Assembly: GCA_037179385.1 (NCBI GenBank) | Contig: CM074185.1 | Span: forward strand, 49,169,000-49,232,999 | Reading direction: 5' to 3' | DNA: 64,000 bases | Source of the DNA: Holothuria scabra | Taxonomy: Eukaryota; Echinodermata; Holothuroidea; Aspidochirotida; Holothuriidae | Shown: piece by piece, positions 24,540-36,858 of the stretch | How positions within the stretch are numbered: the stretch's first letter is position 1 | Layout: each line of letters starts with the position of its first letter | Translations under genes and position numbers: made by a program | The notes under the pieces: model-generated | What the model was told of the DNA's origin: nothing | Database searches by the model: none | Seen by the model: only the letters and a program-made list of their open reading frames with translations

Positions 24540-24628
24540 CTCGACTTGAACCAGTTGGTTGGAAACTGGTCCGTAGAACTCCATCTTACCTAACCTAACG
24601 TAACCTAACCTAACCTAACCTAGCAGTC
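24540..24628 (+). mobile_element. SINE fragment, copy S2, with (TAACC)n tail
   Basis: Only the 3' end remains: CTCGACTTGAACCAGTTGG, AAACTGG-x-CCGTA then AACTCCATCT. It is followed by seven or so TAACC units (24590-24625), one of them TAACG. The five-base tail differs from the four-base TAAC tail of the other copies. Confidence 0.75.
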
Positions 24629-24865
24629 ACCTGGCAGTTCTCTTCTTGTTTGCCAGACCCGGGTGACAGATGTATTGGACATAAAGACGCACAACCATTC
24701 AAAATTGACATAGGCGCAGCGACATCGAATCGGACTACGGCCAGAATTTTGTAAATTTTACTTAAAATTTCCTTCACCTTTGTCTGGAAAGAAAAAAATG
24801 TCAACCTGAAGAAATATGTAATTCGTATCGTAGAACTACGAAATTCAAAGTTATGCTAATCGTTT
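24629..24865. other. Intergenic DNA, no gene seen
   Basis: A short minus frame only; spacing region between the SINE fragment and the CRE inverted repeat. Confidence 0.5.
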
Positions 24866-24941
24866 CGTGACGTCACATTCACTGACAGCTTTTATCGGAT
24901 ACGCGTAGTCCGATGAAAACGGTTGGTCAGGTGACGTCACG
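24866..24941. repeat. Inverted repeat with two TGACGTCA palindromes
   Basis: CGTGACGTCAC (24866-24876) is mirrored by GTGACGTCACG (24931-24941). Inside them, CTGACAGCTTTTATCGGA mirrors TCCGATGAAAACGGTTGG then TCAG, leaving a loop of about nine bases. TGACGTCA is the full consensus site of CREB/ATF bZIP factors (established knowledge). Whether this pair is regulatory or simply the end of a small foldback element is open. Similarity outside the core is weak. Confidence 0.6.
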
Positions 24942-25395
24942 GAATAATTACTGTGCTTTTCATTTTCCTCTCATAAAAATCACATATTTACAGAAGATGA
25001 CAAGTACATGTTCTGTCCGACAATGGATTGAGGAACTTTAAATCAAAACTCATAAAATTCCGAGCGTTATCGAATCCGATATCGTTGTAGTGGGTCATGG
25101 GTTTTCCTAGGTTAGAATAGGTCCAATGTACAAAGAGTTTAAAACTTTGGAGGCCCTATAGATAAATAGACGAAATCCTTCAGGAAAAGATATATTTTGA
25201 CAGGGTATTGATATGTGTCGTTTTAATAACCTATGGATATGAAACCAAATTTTGTCGCTATCGGCTAATAGTAACGACAAAACAATAAATGCCCGATTGG
25301 TTAAAGCAGGCTTAATTTACTGATATGTTATTGGTGGTAAAGACGTCAACGGCTGAAGTTTTATAACTCAACTGAGTTCAACTAGTTCTTAATAT
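24942..25395. other. Intergenic DNA, no gene seen
   Basis: No supported feature. Confidence 0.5.
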
Positions 25396-25552
25396 TTGTG
25401 ATAAAAATGATTGCTAATACGACTTTTCTAGGCACAAACATTTATTCGACCCAAAATTGCGGCATGTTTCGAAAGAACATTATAAAAGTTGAGTTGAACA
25501 GAATAAATGTTGTCGCTGAGAAAAGTCGTGTTTTCAATCATTTTTATCACAA
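25396..25552. mobile_element. 157 bp foldback MITE with ~45 bp arms
   Basis: Left arm TTGTGATAAAAATGATTG, then ACGACTTTTCT, then ACAAACATTTATTC. The reverse complement of the right arm is TTGTGATAAAAATGATTG, then ACGACTTTTCT, then ACAACATTTATTC. The near-identical short frames seen on both strands here are products of the symmetry. No target-site duplication identified. Confidence 0.8.
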
Positions 25553-28343
25553 GTTTTATTCTTTGAAGACCTTTTGTAAATACTTGCTGTCCGAATACAT
25601 TTGAAAAACTTTTGTGGCTTTCAAGTTCTAAAATGGAGTACTTCATTATGTTTTCTTTTTCTTTTCATTCAATATTTTTCAAAATACACAAATCAATGAC
25701 ATATACCCATAGTTCGACAAAGTCAAAGGTCACAGTGGCTAATCTATGGTGTCGAATGAAGAAGAGGCAGCAGCGTGCCAGAATCAAACTAAATAGACGA
25801 GCAAAAACTCATTGAAAAGTTTGCAAGGAAAAGACCTGACCTGTACAATCTGATTAGGTTTTCAACTTTTCACATTGTTCTGTAACTTTCAATGTGAATT
25901 CGTCCTTCCAAAATCAATCAGTGTTGTTTTCCAAACTAAGAAGGCTGGAAAACACTGCAAAGAGTTCGTAGATTAATCTTGACTTTAATGTGTGTATGGG
26001 GGGAGGGAAGGGGGGCAATGGTAACTCTGTCCCTTTCATCGCACGATTAACCTCAATGCATTCGCCAGACCTAGGAATGTTTTCTTGGAGTACTGTTTGA
26101 GTCTAGACGAAGGACTATCTGCTATCTGCTATTATAGTAACCTCATAAAAAAAAAGAAAAGAACTTTTCATTGTCCAATCCAACGTAGCATATTGCCATG
26201 ATAAAACTCTAGCCGCAGTAGTTATCTTTTTGCTTGTAACTTTTTTACTTAAGTCTGAACGTTTGTGATGTGTAATTAGAAATACTTTTTCAGACTTCGA
26301 TGATGACAATATCGATTGTTGCCCCAAGATAGGTCTAGTATTCAATGTATAGACCATTACCATCCCAGTCTGAGCCCCACCCATTTATCGCTGCTATATT
26401 ATCTCACATTTGGCTGGACAAAGTATTTCACGTTTCATCAATTTCAAACTGTCAGCACACATTTAAGTTGTATGTATTTCTCAGAAGCTGTTCCTAATGG
26501 ACAAAACTTCCTGGAGTAATTTTTATATTTGCGTGCTTAAAATGCTAATCATACTTTACACGCATTTCCATCAAATCGTATCGTACTTGAAAGGCGCGAA
26601 TAGTTGCACCTGGGGGAAACGGACGTGATGTGACGTATAGAACTACTTCAGACTTGAGCACAATTCAAGTTGAATACTTTGAAGTAATTTTTTACATGAG
26701 CAGAGAGAAGTCGTCGCCTTTTCTTTTTTTTCCCTTCTTTTCGAAAGTGAAATGTCTCCCTCATAGAAAGTTTCGGACACATCATCGCGACTATTAGACA
26801 GTTTTTGAAAAAGTGTGTACTCTGCATGTTTCGTTGTGCCAGTGCAGCTTCGCTCGCCAGTGTTCGCCGTGTCTCTAAACACTACGTCAAGAATGGTAGT
26901 TTTGCAATGGCATCACATACTCAAATAATAGGGTTATATCTGTCTTACATTCTTCAAGTATTTTTCGTAAACAACTATACAACCTAGCATGTTTTTCCTT
27001 TCCTTCTTTCCCTTAAATTTGCTTTTGCTTGGTCTTTTTTATTTAAATTGATGTTTTCAGTGCATCTTTGAGACATCAAAAGGACTTCACGGCCGGTGGA
27101 ACGTGTTTATTGGGTAAATTATTGACTCCAAAGTTTCCTGGTACAGGTTGTTAGATTTTGCCGCTGGACCTGACGTCTCTGAGGTCGTTTAAGGATATTT
27201 CTCTCAGACAGCCTGATAATATTCCCATAATTGCTTCGGAGAACCCGTAGCTATGAAACTGTTTCAACGGAGAGAACGAAAACGCATAAAAAGTCGATAT
27301 TTTGGTTGGAAGGAAATTATCTACCCCGAGGCAGCTCGTTACTTTTCCATTACACGCGCTGAATTATCCCTTTCCTTTAAATCTTATTTTGCTTTGTTGT
27401 ATATCCAATAGATATTCAGGAGATTCATTTTACATCTGAAGGCTATAAAATGTAATTACTTTGAATCGTCTCCGAATACCATACATCAATATATATCACC
27501 AATATTTTTAAGTATAGTGTATGTTGTATCAACACTGTAATGGCGTGTAAAATATTTGAAGGGAGAGTTAGAGGTGCGATCCTGTAACAAAAATGAACGA
27601 AGAAGCTGTTACTTGTTACTAAATAACAACTTCCAAAGAAAAAAGAGTAAGATAACTCAAGTTGGATAGGAAGTTTTCCTTTCTCAACTGTTTCTAATTC
27701 TGCTTGGCCAATAAAACGGGAAAACATCAAATTTTAGCCCATTGAATTGTTTTGTCAAGATGTACATATCTTTGAACATATGAAGGCCGCAATTTTCTGT
27801 TTGATATAAGTGAATTAAAAGCTTTACCCGTCGTTGTTATTCCTATTAACATCTATCAAACATTGGACGTTTCACAAAACAAATGTTATTTTGCACTTAT
27901 ACCATAGGTAGATATGGGCTGTATATGCAACGTTTTGACAGATGAAGAGGGAGAATTTAGTTGCGGTTTATTATAGTTGCAAGTTTCATTACTAGGTCAA
28001 TGTAATGAAGACATTTCCCGAAGTGTTTATTTTGAAAGAAGGTATTTCCTTATTTGAAATTGACTAATTACAACCAGATAAAGCCCGACAAGTTCACAAA
28101 TAGCGGATAATTTGCATACAGTTAAAATAAGAAAAGCATTCAGACTCTTAGCAAAACTCCTTATTGAAATTTTTACTTTCGTTTCAAATGAGTTTTTTCT
28201 AGAACTGGTTAAATTTATAAAATAATTTTTGAACTTGATTTCAAAGAAAAAAACACAAGTTAAATGGTTTATTTATTTTATCATTTTAAGGAAGTAGTAT
28301 ATAGATAATTCAGTCACATATAAAGTTAGATATTGTTTCACGA
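25553..28343. other. Intergenic or intronic DNA
   Basis: A stem with TTTTCCA / TGGAAAA lies at 25919-25957. Several frames of 60-95 codons without domains. No repeat copy recognised across 2.8 kb. Confidence 0.5.
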
Positions 28344-28492
28344 GTTTCGGCCAAGTTTTTAACAATTGTTTGAGTCGGGCCGGTCTTTTTTCCAGGTGTG
28401 GCTTCCTGGCTTGTTTTGCCTACTCAACTGCTTATGCTGAGCATCAAGCATAATAACAATATGTTCCATTTTTAAATTCCTCGTTATGACCC
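28344..28492 (-). mobile_element. SINE copy S3, 5' truncated and tailless
   Basis: On the plus strand it reads GGCCAAGTTTTTAACAATTG, then GAGTCGGGCCGG, CTTTTTTCCAGGTGTGGCTT and TACTCAACTGCTTATGCTGA. These align with S1 and S6. There is no TTAG array beside it, so this is an older, more diverged copy. Confidence 0.7.
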
Positions 28493-31400
28493 ATTAAAGG
28501 CAAAGATTGCACATCTATGATCATGTGTTGTCTATTTCATAATAATGAGCTTATCGATCAGATACAGCCAATTAAGAGAAAATGATTCACTGCCGTATCA
28601 CTTTTCTAAATCGGAATTCTGTCCAAACCATCATCCGCATTGCATAAATCTATACAAGCTGTTGTTACTTATTGCATTCGAATTCCTATTTGGCGTTCCA
28701 TGAATAACATTCCTTTTCTACGGTAGCTTTCTGGTAAAATTTCTACTTTATAGATCACTTTTCAATCCTGCGTGACAAAGCTTAAAACCACTTCGTTTCT
28801 TAAAGGCTTTCCCAGCAGCAAAGCTAACTTTCTCTGCTCTATTTCGTGTGTCTGGAAATGTCACATTTAACGAGATGTTTATACCCCGAGGGAATGTAGG
28901 AAAATATCATTGCAATTTGTAGTAAAAGTCTTTATACCGATTGGATCGAGCATCAGGATATTTAAAAACGCGTTTTTTGACGCCGTTAACTGGTGGATTC
29001 CATTCAGTTAATCATTGATTGATTTACTCATTTTATTTTCCAAAAGTATCTCAAAAAAGATTCCACAATCCCTTTTTCTTGGACAGTTGGGTGATGAAAA
29101 ATTGACATTTTCCAAAATATTTTCACAAGTTTAATTAGGACGTTAACATTCCATCAAGCGGTGTGTTGTATCACTAAGTTGATTTTAGTGGGAATGCTTT
29201 GAAATAAACATTTTGTAAAGAATGATTGCAGCTATTTCTGATGTTGATTCACACTCAAGACAAATGTTTGTCCATGATAAAAAAAATAGACATTTTAGAC
29301 AAAATGTGCAATTTTAAATCAAATTATATAAAATTCTTCAAGTATGGTCATTTGTAAAGTACTAAAGTAACTCTTTTTTACAATAATTATAACTATAAAT
29401 GTAACTTTTGCTTTTCCTGATTGTATGCTTAGATAAAGTTATTATGTTACTCAAGGTGTACAACAAGTACAAAAAACAACAATATGCATTAAACAACAAG
29501 GAAAATGAATTATAACAGTTATTAATTCCTATTTTCTTAGGATACTCAAAGACCCTTTTCCAAAAAGCAATTACAAAGGATTGTAGGATAGATTTTAGGT
29601 GTTTGTCATTTTTGTCAATGACATTTTACTGTGGTGAAAGTTGACGCACACCCAAAACTATATCCCATAATATATTGTAATTGCTATTTGGAAATAGGTC
29701 TATGGGCCGAAGAATAAAATACTGAAGTTTATTCACTCAAAAAAAAACTGGTACATTGCATAATAATTTGTGTTATCATTGTTTTTCTACCCAAAGTACA
29801 ATCTTTGTATTTTTTGTTTTTTCTGAAAGTAACTGCACCTTGTACCAAGATGAGTAGCTTGTACCAAGCTTACTCTTATGGGGTGACGTAATCAATTAAG
29901 CCGTTTTTGTGCGCATAATATTCAAGCAACCACGCGGTGCTAAATGTCGAACTTTTTTCTTTTAATTGTAAAGGGAAACAAAGCAGGTAAAGTGAGCTGT
30001 ACAACAAAAAAGTAACAAATTAGTGCGTAAAGGCCTAATTTGTTTCAAGTGGGTAAATTTCAACATTTTATATCTCGGATCAAGAATGTGCCACGAAGAT
30101 GGGAGATGGCAAGTTAGAATTCATTGTTCTTCGTGTTTAATATATATTTTTGAATATTTTGACCTGAGGAACACTTTAAACGGAAATGTTGTGTTAAAAA
30201 TGCTCCGACAAAGAGTACAAAGAAAACGGCTCAGAAAATAACCAACGATTCAGTCTAGTAGTCATAAACCCAATCAAAAGCTACACCTCGTTAAAACACT
30301 ATGTGCAAGAAGAACAATGAACGTAACATCATTTGAAATGTTGAAAGTTTGGGTGAACAAACTATTCTTGAGCAAAAAACACTGAGTTTCTATCAGTGGG
30401 CAACTTATTTTTTAAAAGAAGGCTACCATACTGCCTTATTTTTGATAATCTATCACCCTGTGTCAAAAATATTAGTTTTAAAAGGATAAAATTTTCTTGC
30501 AAAGCAAATGCAAATTTCCCTTTAAGGAGTTTGATTGATCTGAGACAGGATTCATTTACAACACCCAAGATTTGAGAAAGATGAAGATGCTGTATTCTGC
30601 TTCAAGTCTTTAAAATGTGTTTTTGGAATACTAACACTGACTAATAATATAAACAAAATAATGAAATAAAGAATCTGTTACTCTGCATTCTATACCAAAT
30701 GATCTCTCCATGGATATCAAATGGAAATACGTGACATCTTTATGCAAATCAAAGCGATTTAAGCCTAGATTTTCCTACGAAAGTTTGTTCTTATGAAAAC
30801 TGTTTTGGAGAAAGAATATGTTTTCTAGTATATATTTATAATATTTTGCGATGTATCTTAAATTATTACTAGTGTGTTATATCTTGAATTCATGGTTGAA
30901 TTAAATTGAATTGATGTTTCGCAAAGTTGGCAGCATAAAGATGACCCAGTGCAAGAAACTGTAAATAAAGGAAGTCAATGAAAGACCAAGAGATATGCAA
31001 AACAAAATAGAAAAACATAAGATTGATTATCTTCAAAGGAAGAATATTTTGATTTCTTATCCCTAAATTATAATAGCCCCCGATTTTCGTGATTATATTG
31101 TGTCATTACACAAGTCAAGTTTAGGTTCATTTAGGCATCTCCTATTTCTGACCTATTGCAGTTAAGTTTTTGAACGTTGTCTCTTCCAAGGGTCGGTATT
31201 AAGAAAACACCAAGGGTTGTTGCTTGAACTTGAAATGTCGTTATTCAAAATTGAAAAAGGTGGTTATTTCGACCTACGAGTCTTAGATTATGTGCAATAC
31301 ACAGCAGACTCCCATCATTCCACAGTGTTCTTAAATATCGTCCCTTTGGAATAAAGACCCTTTGCAAATTGACCCTGAATATTGACAAATCTTTAGGATT

Positions 31401-32344
31401 TTGAACCGTTTTCAATTTTGGAAAATGTCTTTAATAATTCATTGGGAATAAGGACCCTAATTTTCGATTCGAAAAAACTACCCCCCCCCCCCCCGAGTTA
31501 AATCATTATCACGATCCGGGCTTCGGAATAACGGCATCACCCATATATTCGGAATAACATCGTAACCTGCCAAGTTTTTAAGTGATTAATTTCGAAATAA
31601 CGATTAAACACTTACTGAGGGTTTGTAGCACGTATATCAAAACGAAAAAAAAAAACGCTTAGAAATCTTTTTTTTATTTTTACAACAATGGAACCTTCAT
31701 AAGACTTCCGTATTTTTCGGCCCCATCTAGTTCAGATTATGACTTCACTTCTTAAATCCTCAATAACGCTGCTCATTTTACAAAGTAATACTTTTTACAA
31801 GGCCACGCTTTCCCGATTTTTAATTTAAATGCTACAAATGGAGAAAGCAGGAAGGTTATATTCGTTGGATGCAGAGAAGCTGAAAAGAGAGTCCGCTCTG
31901 TGGGGTATAGTAGTTATCACCCAATCGTATATTTACAATATGGGTCATTTCGGAAGAACTTGAATGTATGAAGTCACAATGTTCTATGTTTTTCATCTTA
32001 ACATAAAGCCATTGTGACGTCAAAGAATGGGGTGGATTCATCCTTAGAGCATGTTGCATCACACTGATATTTAACTTATTATCGTTTTGAAACATCATTA
32101 CGTGAAGAGAAGCATTAATTATCGACACGTTACAATTTCCAACAAAACGCATCACCTGAACCAATAAACGCAATAGAATTTTCACGCATACAGGGATAAA
32201 TCTTAAAGTGGGGACAAACCTGAAAAAGCACTGAAAGTATAAGGTTGTGATTCACTTACAAAATTGTGTCTGTTAGATGAAACCTTTTTCTATTGTTTAA
32301 TATTGTAAATACATGATAGAAGTTACATTCAAAGCGAACCACAC
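28493..32344. other. Intergenic or intronic DNA
   Basis: Mostly featureless AT-rich sequence. Around 31345-31610, a GGAATAA motif (TTTGGAATAAAGACC, TTGGGAATAAGGACC, TTCGGAATAACGGC, TTCGGAATAACATC) recurs at least four times, with a C run of 14 at 31481-31494. No gene. Confidence 0.45.
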
Positions 32345-32629
32345 TATTTAATCAAAAGAGTGAACTTAGACACTTTCTAGTAAAGTAAAAAGTGTCCATT
32401 CACTCCAAGAAGAGTGAAATTCAGTCCAGGAAGAGTAAGAATTCACGAGTGACTGCAATGCTCACTCTTTCTTTAAGAGTGATCACAGTAGGCACTCCAC
32501 TATAAGAGTAAGACTTCGCTCCTTTAGAGGGAATTGCACATATTTCTAGAGTGAATTTCACTTTTTTCGAAGTGAATTCACACCGTTGGCTATATTAGAA
32601 AGTGATTAAGTTCATTCTTTTGGTAATAG
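32345..32629. mobile_element. ~285 bp foldback MITE rich in CACTC/GAGTG
   Basis: Left arm (from 32351) ATCAAAAGAGTGAACTTAGA then CACTTTCTA. The reverse complement of the right arm is ACCAAAAGAATGAACTTAAT then CACTTTCTA. Arms stay alike through AGTGAAATTCA. The interior is full of short CACTC and GAGTG words in both directions, so the whole piece can fold extensively. Exact ends and duplication are uncertain. Confidence 0.75.
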
Positions 32630-34684
32630 GCTGCACTTCTGCATTTAACATGATGTTAAATCAGATGTGAAGCAAATTGCAACCCATTTACCAAGTCCCG
32701 GTCAGACTGGGCTACCCATTGAAAAGTTTTTCCAATTTCGCTGAAGACATTAAGTTGGTGCAATAAAGTAGTTTATGCCATCTAAGGTCGTAACCAGCCA
32801 TCCAACCTATTTGCCTTATTTTTATCTCAGAGAAAGGGCAAACTCAAAATATAAAGGAGAGCGTAATTAGGCAAGTTTTACATTAATCTCACACTTCCTT
32901 TTTGGGCATATTGTTCCCTGTCAGATGTGTGTGTCCCTTCCTGCATAAACCGGATCCTGTAATACCTCTTCCCTTTTTCCTTTATTTTTTTCTTTCTACT
33001 TCCGAGCTTATTTTTAAGACTTTAACCAACCATTTTCAACCTCTGTGGGAATATTATGTTGAAACCTAATTTTCCTCTGAACACAAGTGACATTGTCCAT
33101 ATTTGCGCCGCTGAGCAACAGTGTCTATCTGAAAGGTGCTACGAGTTTTGCGTGTTTTTTGGGGAGGCCGATTGGGAAATATATCTTTGAGCCTACTTGC
33201 AAAATTAAACCGTGTAAATTTACAGAACTGATCATACATTTGGCAGATGTGTGGCCATAACTAGCGCAACAAGATGCCCTTATAGATGGTAATGAATGTT
33301 TTTTTCTCCCTTTTCCTTTTTTAAGGGTCCTTTGTTATTTTTTGTATGGCCTTTGCTCTTCCAAAATAGGAAATCTGTCGGACTAAACACTTACGTAGGT
33401 CTATTAAATTTGGTCAATTTGTCCTCCCTTTGGCATGCTTTTATTTAGTGGATTATCTTTTAGGCATGCGTAAATCGCAAAGTTTTGAGGAATCTTGTTA
33501 ATTTCATCCTTCATTAACCCCTATCATCCACTTATGTCCCGTCCTTTCGCTACATTTAGCATGTCTTAAATATATACGTTTCTGCCATACTGGCAGGTAA
33601 AATTGTCCATTATAACTCAATTCTTGGAGGCCTACTGCTTCGAGCAAGAGCTGTTGCATTTGAATTTTAAATAAGGAGATGCGGTTTTTCTTTTCACACG
33701 TCAGAAATATTGACCGTCTTAATAAACAGGACGAAGTTAAATTGCAACTTGTTCAAGCTTGAGTAAGCTAACTGATCTTGACAGAATCTGATTTTACAAT
33801 AAGAGGTAACAATTCCTTATCTGATTGACACTCGTTCTTCCCAGCACAAGGTTCTTTACACTCAGAGATGGCTTCTTTTAAACAAAGTTATAACATCATT
33901 ACCTATTCTATTAATGACAACTTACCTTTTACCTGTAAGAGGGCCATTTCTGGAGGATTTGAAAGGCGGAAGGGTAGATAGCAAGATTGAGATAAACTTT
34001 GACAGTTTATGGCTTATCATGAAAATAGGTACTAGCTTGCAAAACGAGTCCCCCTATGAACACATATAATCACATGTGGCAGGCCAGTCTCCATTTGGAA
34101 AATTCATGAGAAAAGTGTAGTAATGCTTGGTGACAAGTGTCATATCAGAGCCAGATGTGTGCAAATTATTAAGTTCTTTACTGCCACTTGAAACCTTGGA
34201 TCGAAGTGGGGTAAAATGGGTCAAGTTGATACATGTACGGAAAGCAGTACAACACTTTGCCTATTTGGAACGTGTTGTTTGGTTTTCCACATATTGACCA
34301 ATGTCCATCTTGTGGTAATGCAGGACAAACCATGGCAGTGGAAAAAGTAGATCAAATGTTTATGAAAGATACACGTTGCAATGAAAAACACCAAGTTTAT
34401 CAAATCCCACTCCTAAACGCAATAATGTGAGACGTTTTCTCGAATGTTTTAGTGGAAATATTTACCACCAGGTTTTTACTTGGGTGGGTCGAGGCAAAAT
34501 TGAGGACATGAAATGTTGAACCTTTCATTATAATGGGAAAATACTGCATTTTCACAACTTCTGCCACCTGTACTGACTGGCTATTTAGAATCCTGCATTC
34601 TGATTGGTTAAACACTGACAGGTTATTCTCCAACACACCGGCCGTTATTACTGTATAATGATTTGCAGAAGCCACCAGAAAGTA
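32630..34684. other. Intergenic or intronic DNA, no gene seen
   Basis: Short frames at 34221-34430 on both strands overlap and are unsupported. Confidence 0.5.
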
Positions 34685-34960
34685 AACTCCCAAAAGGACA
34701 CTTTCTGGGTGGTAGAAAAGGAATAAGTCACCCATTGTCGTATTATTACTAGTGAAAAACCTGTCTCGGCTCCAAAACTCCAAAAAAGGCCATTTTCCTG
34801 GTTTTAGAAAAGGACTAACCCACAATTGTTGGATTATTATTGGTGAAAAACTCGTCTCGACTTCGCAAACCCCAAAACTCCCAAAAGGACATTTTCTGGG
34901 TGGTAGAAAGGTGTAAGCTAAATTTGTAGGATCATTGTTGTTGGAGTCTCGACGGCTTAT
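34685..34960 (+). repeat. Minisatellite, 91-100 bp unit, about 3 copies
   Basis: Units begin AACTCCCAAAAGGACA, AACTCCAAAAAAGGCCA and AACTCCCAAAAGGACA at 34685, 34776 and 34876. Each continues with TTTTC-x-TGG, then TAGAAA, GTGAAAAAC or a relative, and TCTCG. The third unit fades near its end. A 141-codon minus frame that crosses it is a by-product. Confidence 0.8.
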
Positions 34961-35400
34961 TCACCAAATATATTCCGACAAATGCTGTTTATTTCTTGTA
35001 TATATTGCCTGTTCTGTTTCTGCTTTTCCTAAATGGTTAGTTCCCTTTTCGTCCTTGTACCTACTGTTTTATTTTGCACTTGTTAGTTGACCATCGGAGA
35101 CATGCGTGTTGCATGTGTGTGCAAAATTTAGCAAATGTGCAATGGTAGATGGTTTAATTCGACGTCTCTGAAACGTAAGGCAATCAGGTGACACAAAAAA
35201 CTCTCTATTTTGTTGTTGTTGGAAGAACTTTATTTCCATTCTCAACATATATACATACAAAACAGCAAATTAAATGATACAAATAGTAATATATACAAGT
35301 ATTTACAGCTGAATAATTTATCATACATCACTCTTTCAATAATACCCTGACTCATTATGCAGTTACGGTAAATTCAAAAAACTCTGTATTGACTAAAATG
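34961..35400. other. Intergenic DNA, no gene seen
   Basis: No supported feature. Confidence 0.5.
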
Positions 35401-35598
35401 GAATTCTTCGATGCCCAGGTTCTACTCCCAGTTCGAGTCATAACAAAGCCTAAAATGGAACCTGCTGCAGTGATGCTGCGCAAAAGCAATGGAGTAGGGA
35501 AAACAAGCGAGTGAGCCACAACTGGAAAAAAGGCCGTGGCCGCTCGACTTGGACCAATACATTAGAAACTGGGCCGTAAAACTCCATCTAACTAACTG
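35401..35598 (+). mobile_element. tRNA-derived SINE, copy S4, near full length
   Basis: The head has a box-B-like GTTCGAGTC at 35431-35439. The body follows: AATGGAACCTGCTGCA, GAGCCACAACTGGAAAAAAG, then GGCCGTGGCCGCTCGACTTG. It ends in CTCCATCTAACTAACT, the start of a (TAAC)n tail. Box A is not clear in this copy. The dispersed repeat at 35636 starts about 40 bases beyond. Confidence 0.8.
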
Positions 35599-35635
35599 GA
35601 ATCGACTTTCCTTCCTGCTTTCAAACTTTTGAATT

Positions 35636-36020
35636 TAAAGGGGCTTCTTAAGTTGATATTGAAAACTAAATGAGAATGTCAACTTCTCCACCACAGGAAC
35701 ATGCACATGCTAGTATAATGAGTTAAGTTTCATGTCGAATAGTTACAGAAAAAGTTAATAAAAAATTGGAATTTAGTGATTTCCTGACTTGTAACGGTTT
35801 TTATATAATTTGAAAAAGTGTGTGGTCACAAATTTTTAAAACCAAACTAAACTTTTAAGTTCTGACTCATTAAACAGTTATTTGTATGTAGGACACGGGG
35901 ATTGTCTAAGTTTGATAATTCCTTTGTCATTGGTATGTGAGGAAAACTAAACAAGTTTGGAAAAATTTGTTGAATTTTATGAACCAACTCAGTGAGCCGC
36001 TTTAAAAACTTCGTGACGAC
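35636..36020 (-). repeat. Dispersed repeat, copy 2, partner of 9131-9520
   Basis: Same order of blocks as copy 1. Read on the minus strand the first ~60 codons resemble copy 1, but an in-frame TAG (35847-35849, minus strand) and a frame slip follow. Any coding function is lost or never existed. Confidence 0.65.
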
Positions 36021-36825
36021 GCTGAATAAAGGTTCTGTATTAGAACTTCTTAAGGTATTTAACGATCTGTCAAATCATGCCTCACTTCTCCTTTCGAGAT
36101 TGCCATGCATCTTTTCCACAAGTTTGAAAAATTGTGACCGAGAATCTGATTTTATTTTAAGAGCTAAATCTTCGAATCTTGTTGTTTTCTGATATAATGG
36201 CTAATTTCTGAATTTGTTATCCGAAGAGGGCTTTCCATATGAAGGTTGGAGCATTTAACATGACAACTAAAAAAGCAAACAAATGACGACGTTTCCTGTT
36301 TACGTACGTATTGTTCGGTTCTATTGGTTGTCCTTTTCCTTAAGATCAACCATGAATAATTTTTAAATCCATGATGTTAAAATTGAAAGGTAAATTCTCA
36401 TTTGGTCACATTCCCAAAATTTCTTTTGTTTTAAGTAATGGCCAAGTGATGAAAAATTTAGGGGGGGGGGCTCAAATCCTACATTTGAAACTGCGTTTAT
36501 TCATTGGACGGTTGCATCATATTGATACAACATCGACAAGTGAATTTGCCAAGTTAATGTTAACTTTTAATTTGACACAGATTGCAAAGACAGTTGCAAA
36601 TCTCCCAACCGTTTCACTGCTAGCTGTTCCCACATGGGGCTTGTCTGAATCTCTCTGTCGACCGACGAATGCATGGTCAAATGTTCGGAACATCCTATTA
36701 ACTCCCAAAACTTCTCAAGGTGTGCAGACAGACCCCTGACCCAGTCATATTAAAAGGCTAAAAAACTGGACACCACTGCAATTGCGCTCGGTACTAAATA
36801 TAAACAAAAACCAAGTCATTGAGTC
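36021..36825. other. Intergenic DNA with an unexplained 122-codon plus frame
   Basis: The frame 36371-36739 includes a run of 10 G (36461-36470), read as glycines. It has no domain I recognise and no supporting splice sites, so no gene is called. Confidence 0.35.
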
Positions 36826-36858
36826 AGACTGACTGACTGACTGACTGCAGACTGACTG
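36826..36858. repeat. (GACT)n microsatellite
   Basis: Six GACT units, an interrupting GCA, then two or so more. Confidence 0.9.

Noticed and set aside
24590..24625. (TAACC)n looking like a telomere-type repeat
   Set aside because: It follows a SINE 3' end directly and has only about seven units; it is a SINE tail, not an interstitial telomere.
36371..36739. 122-codon plus frame
   Set aside because: Runs through a G10 tract and has no domain or splice support.
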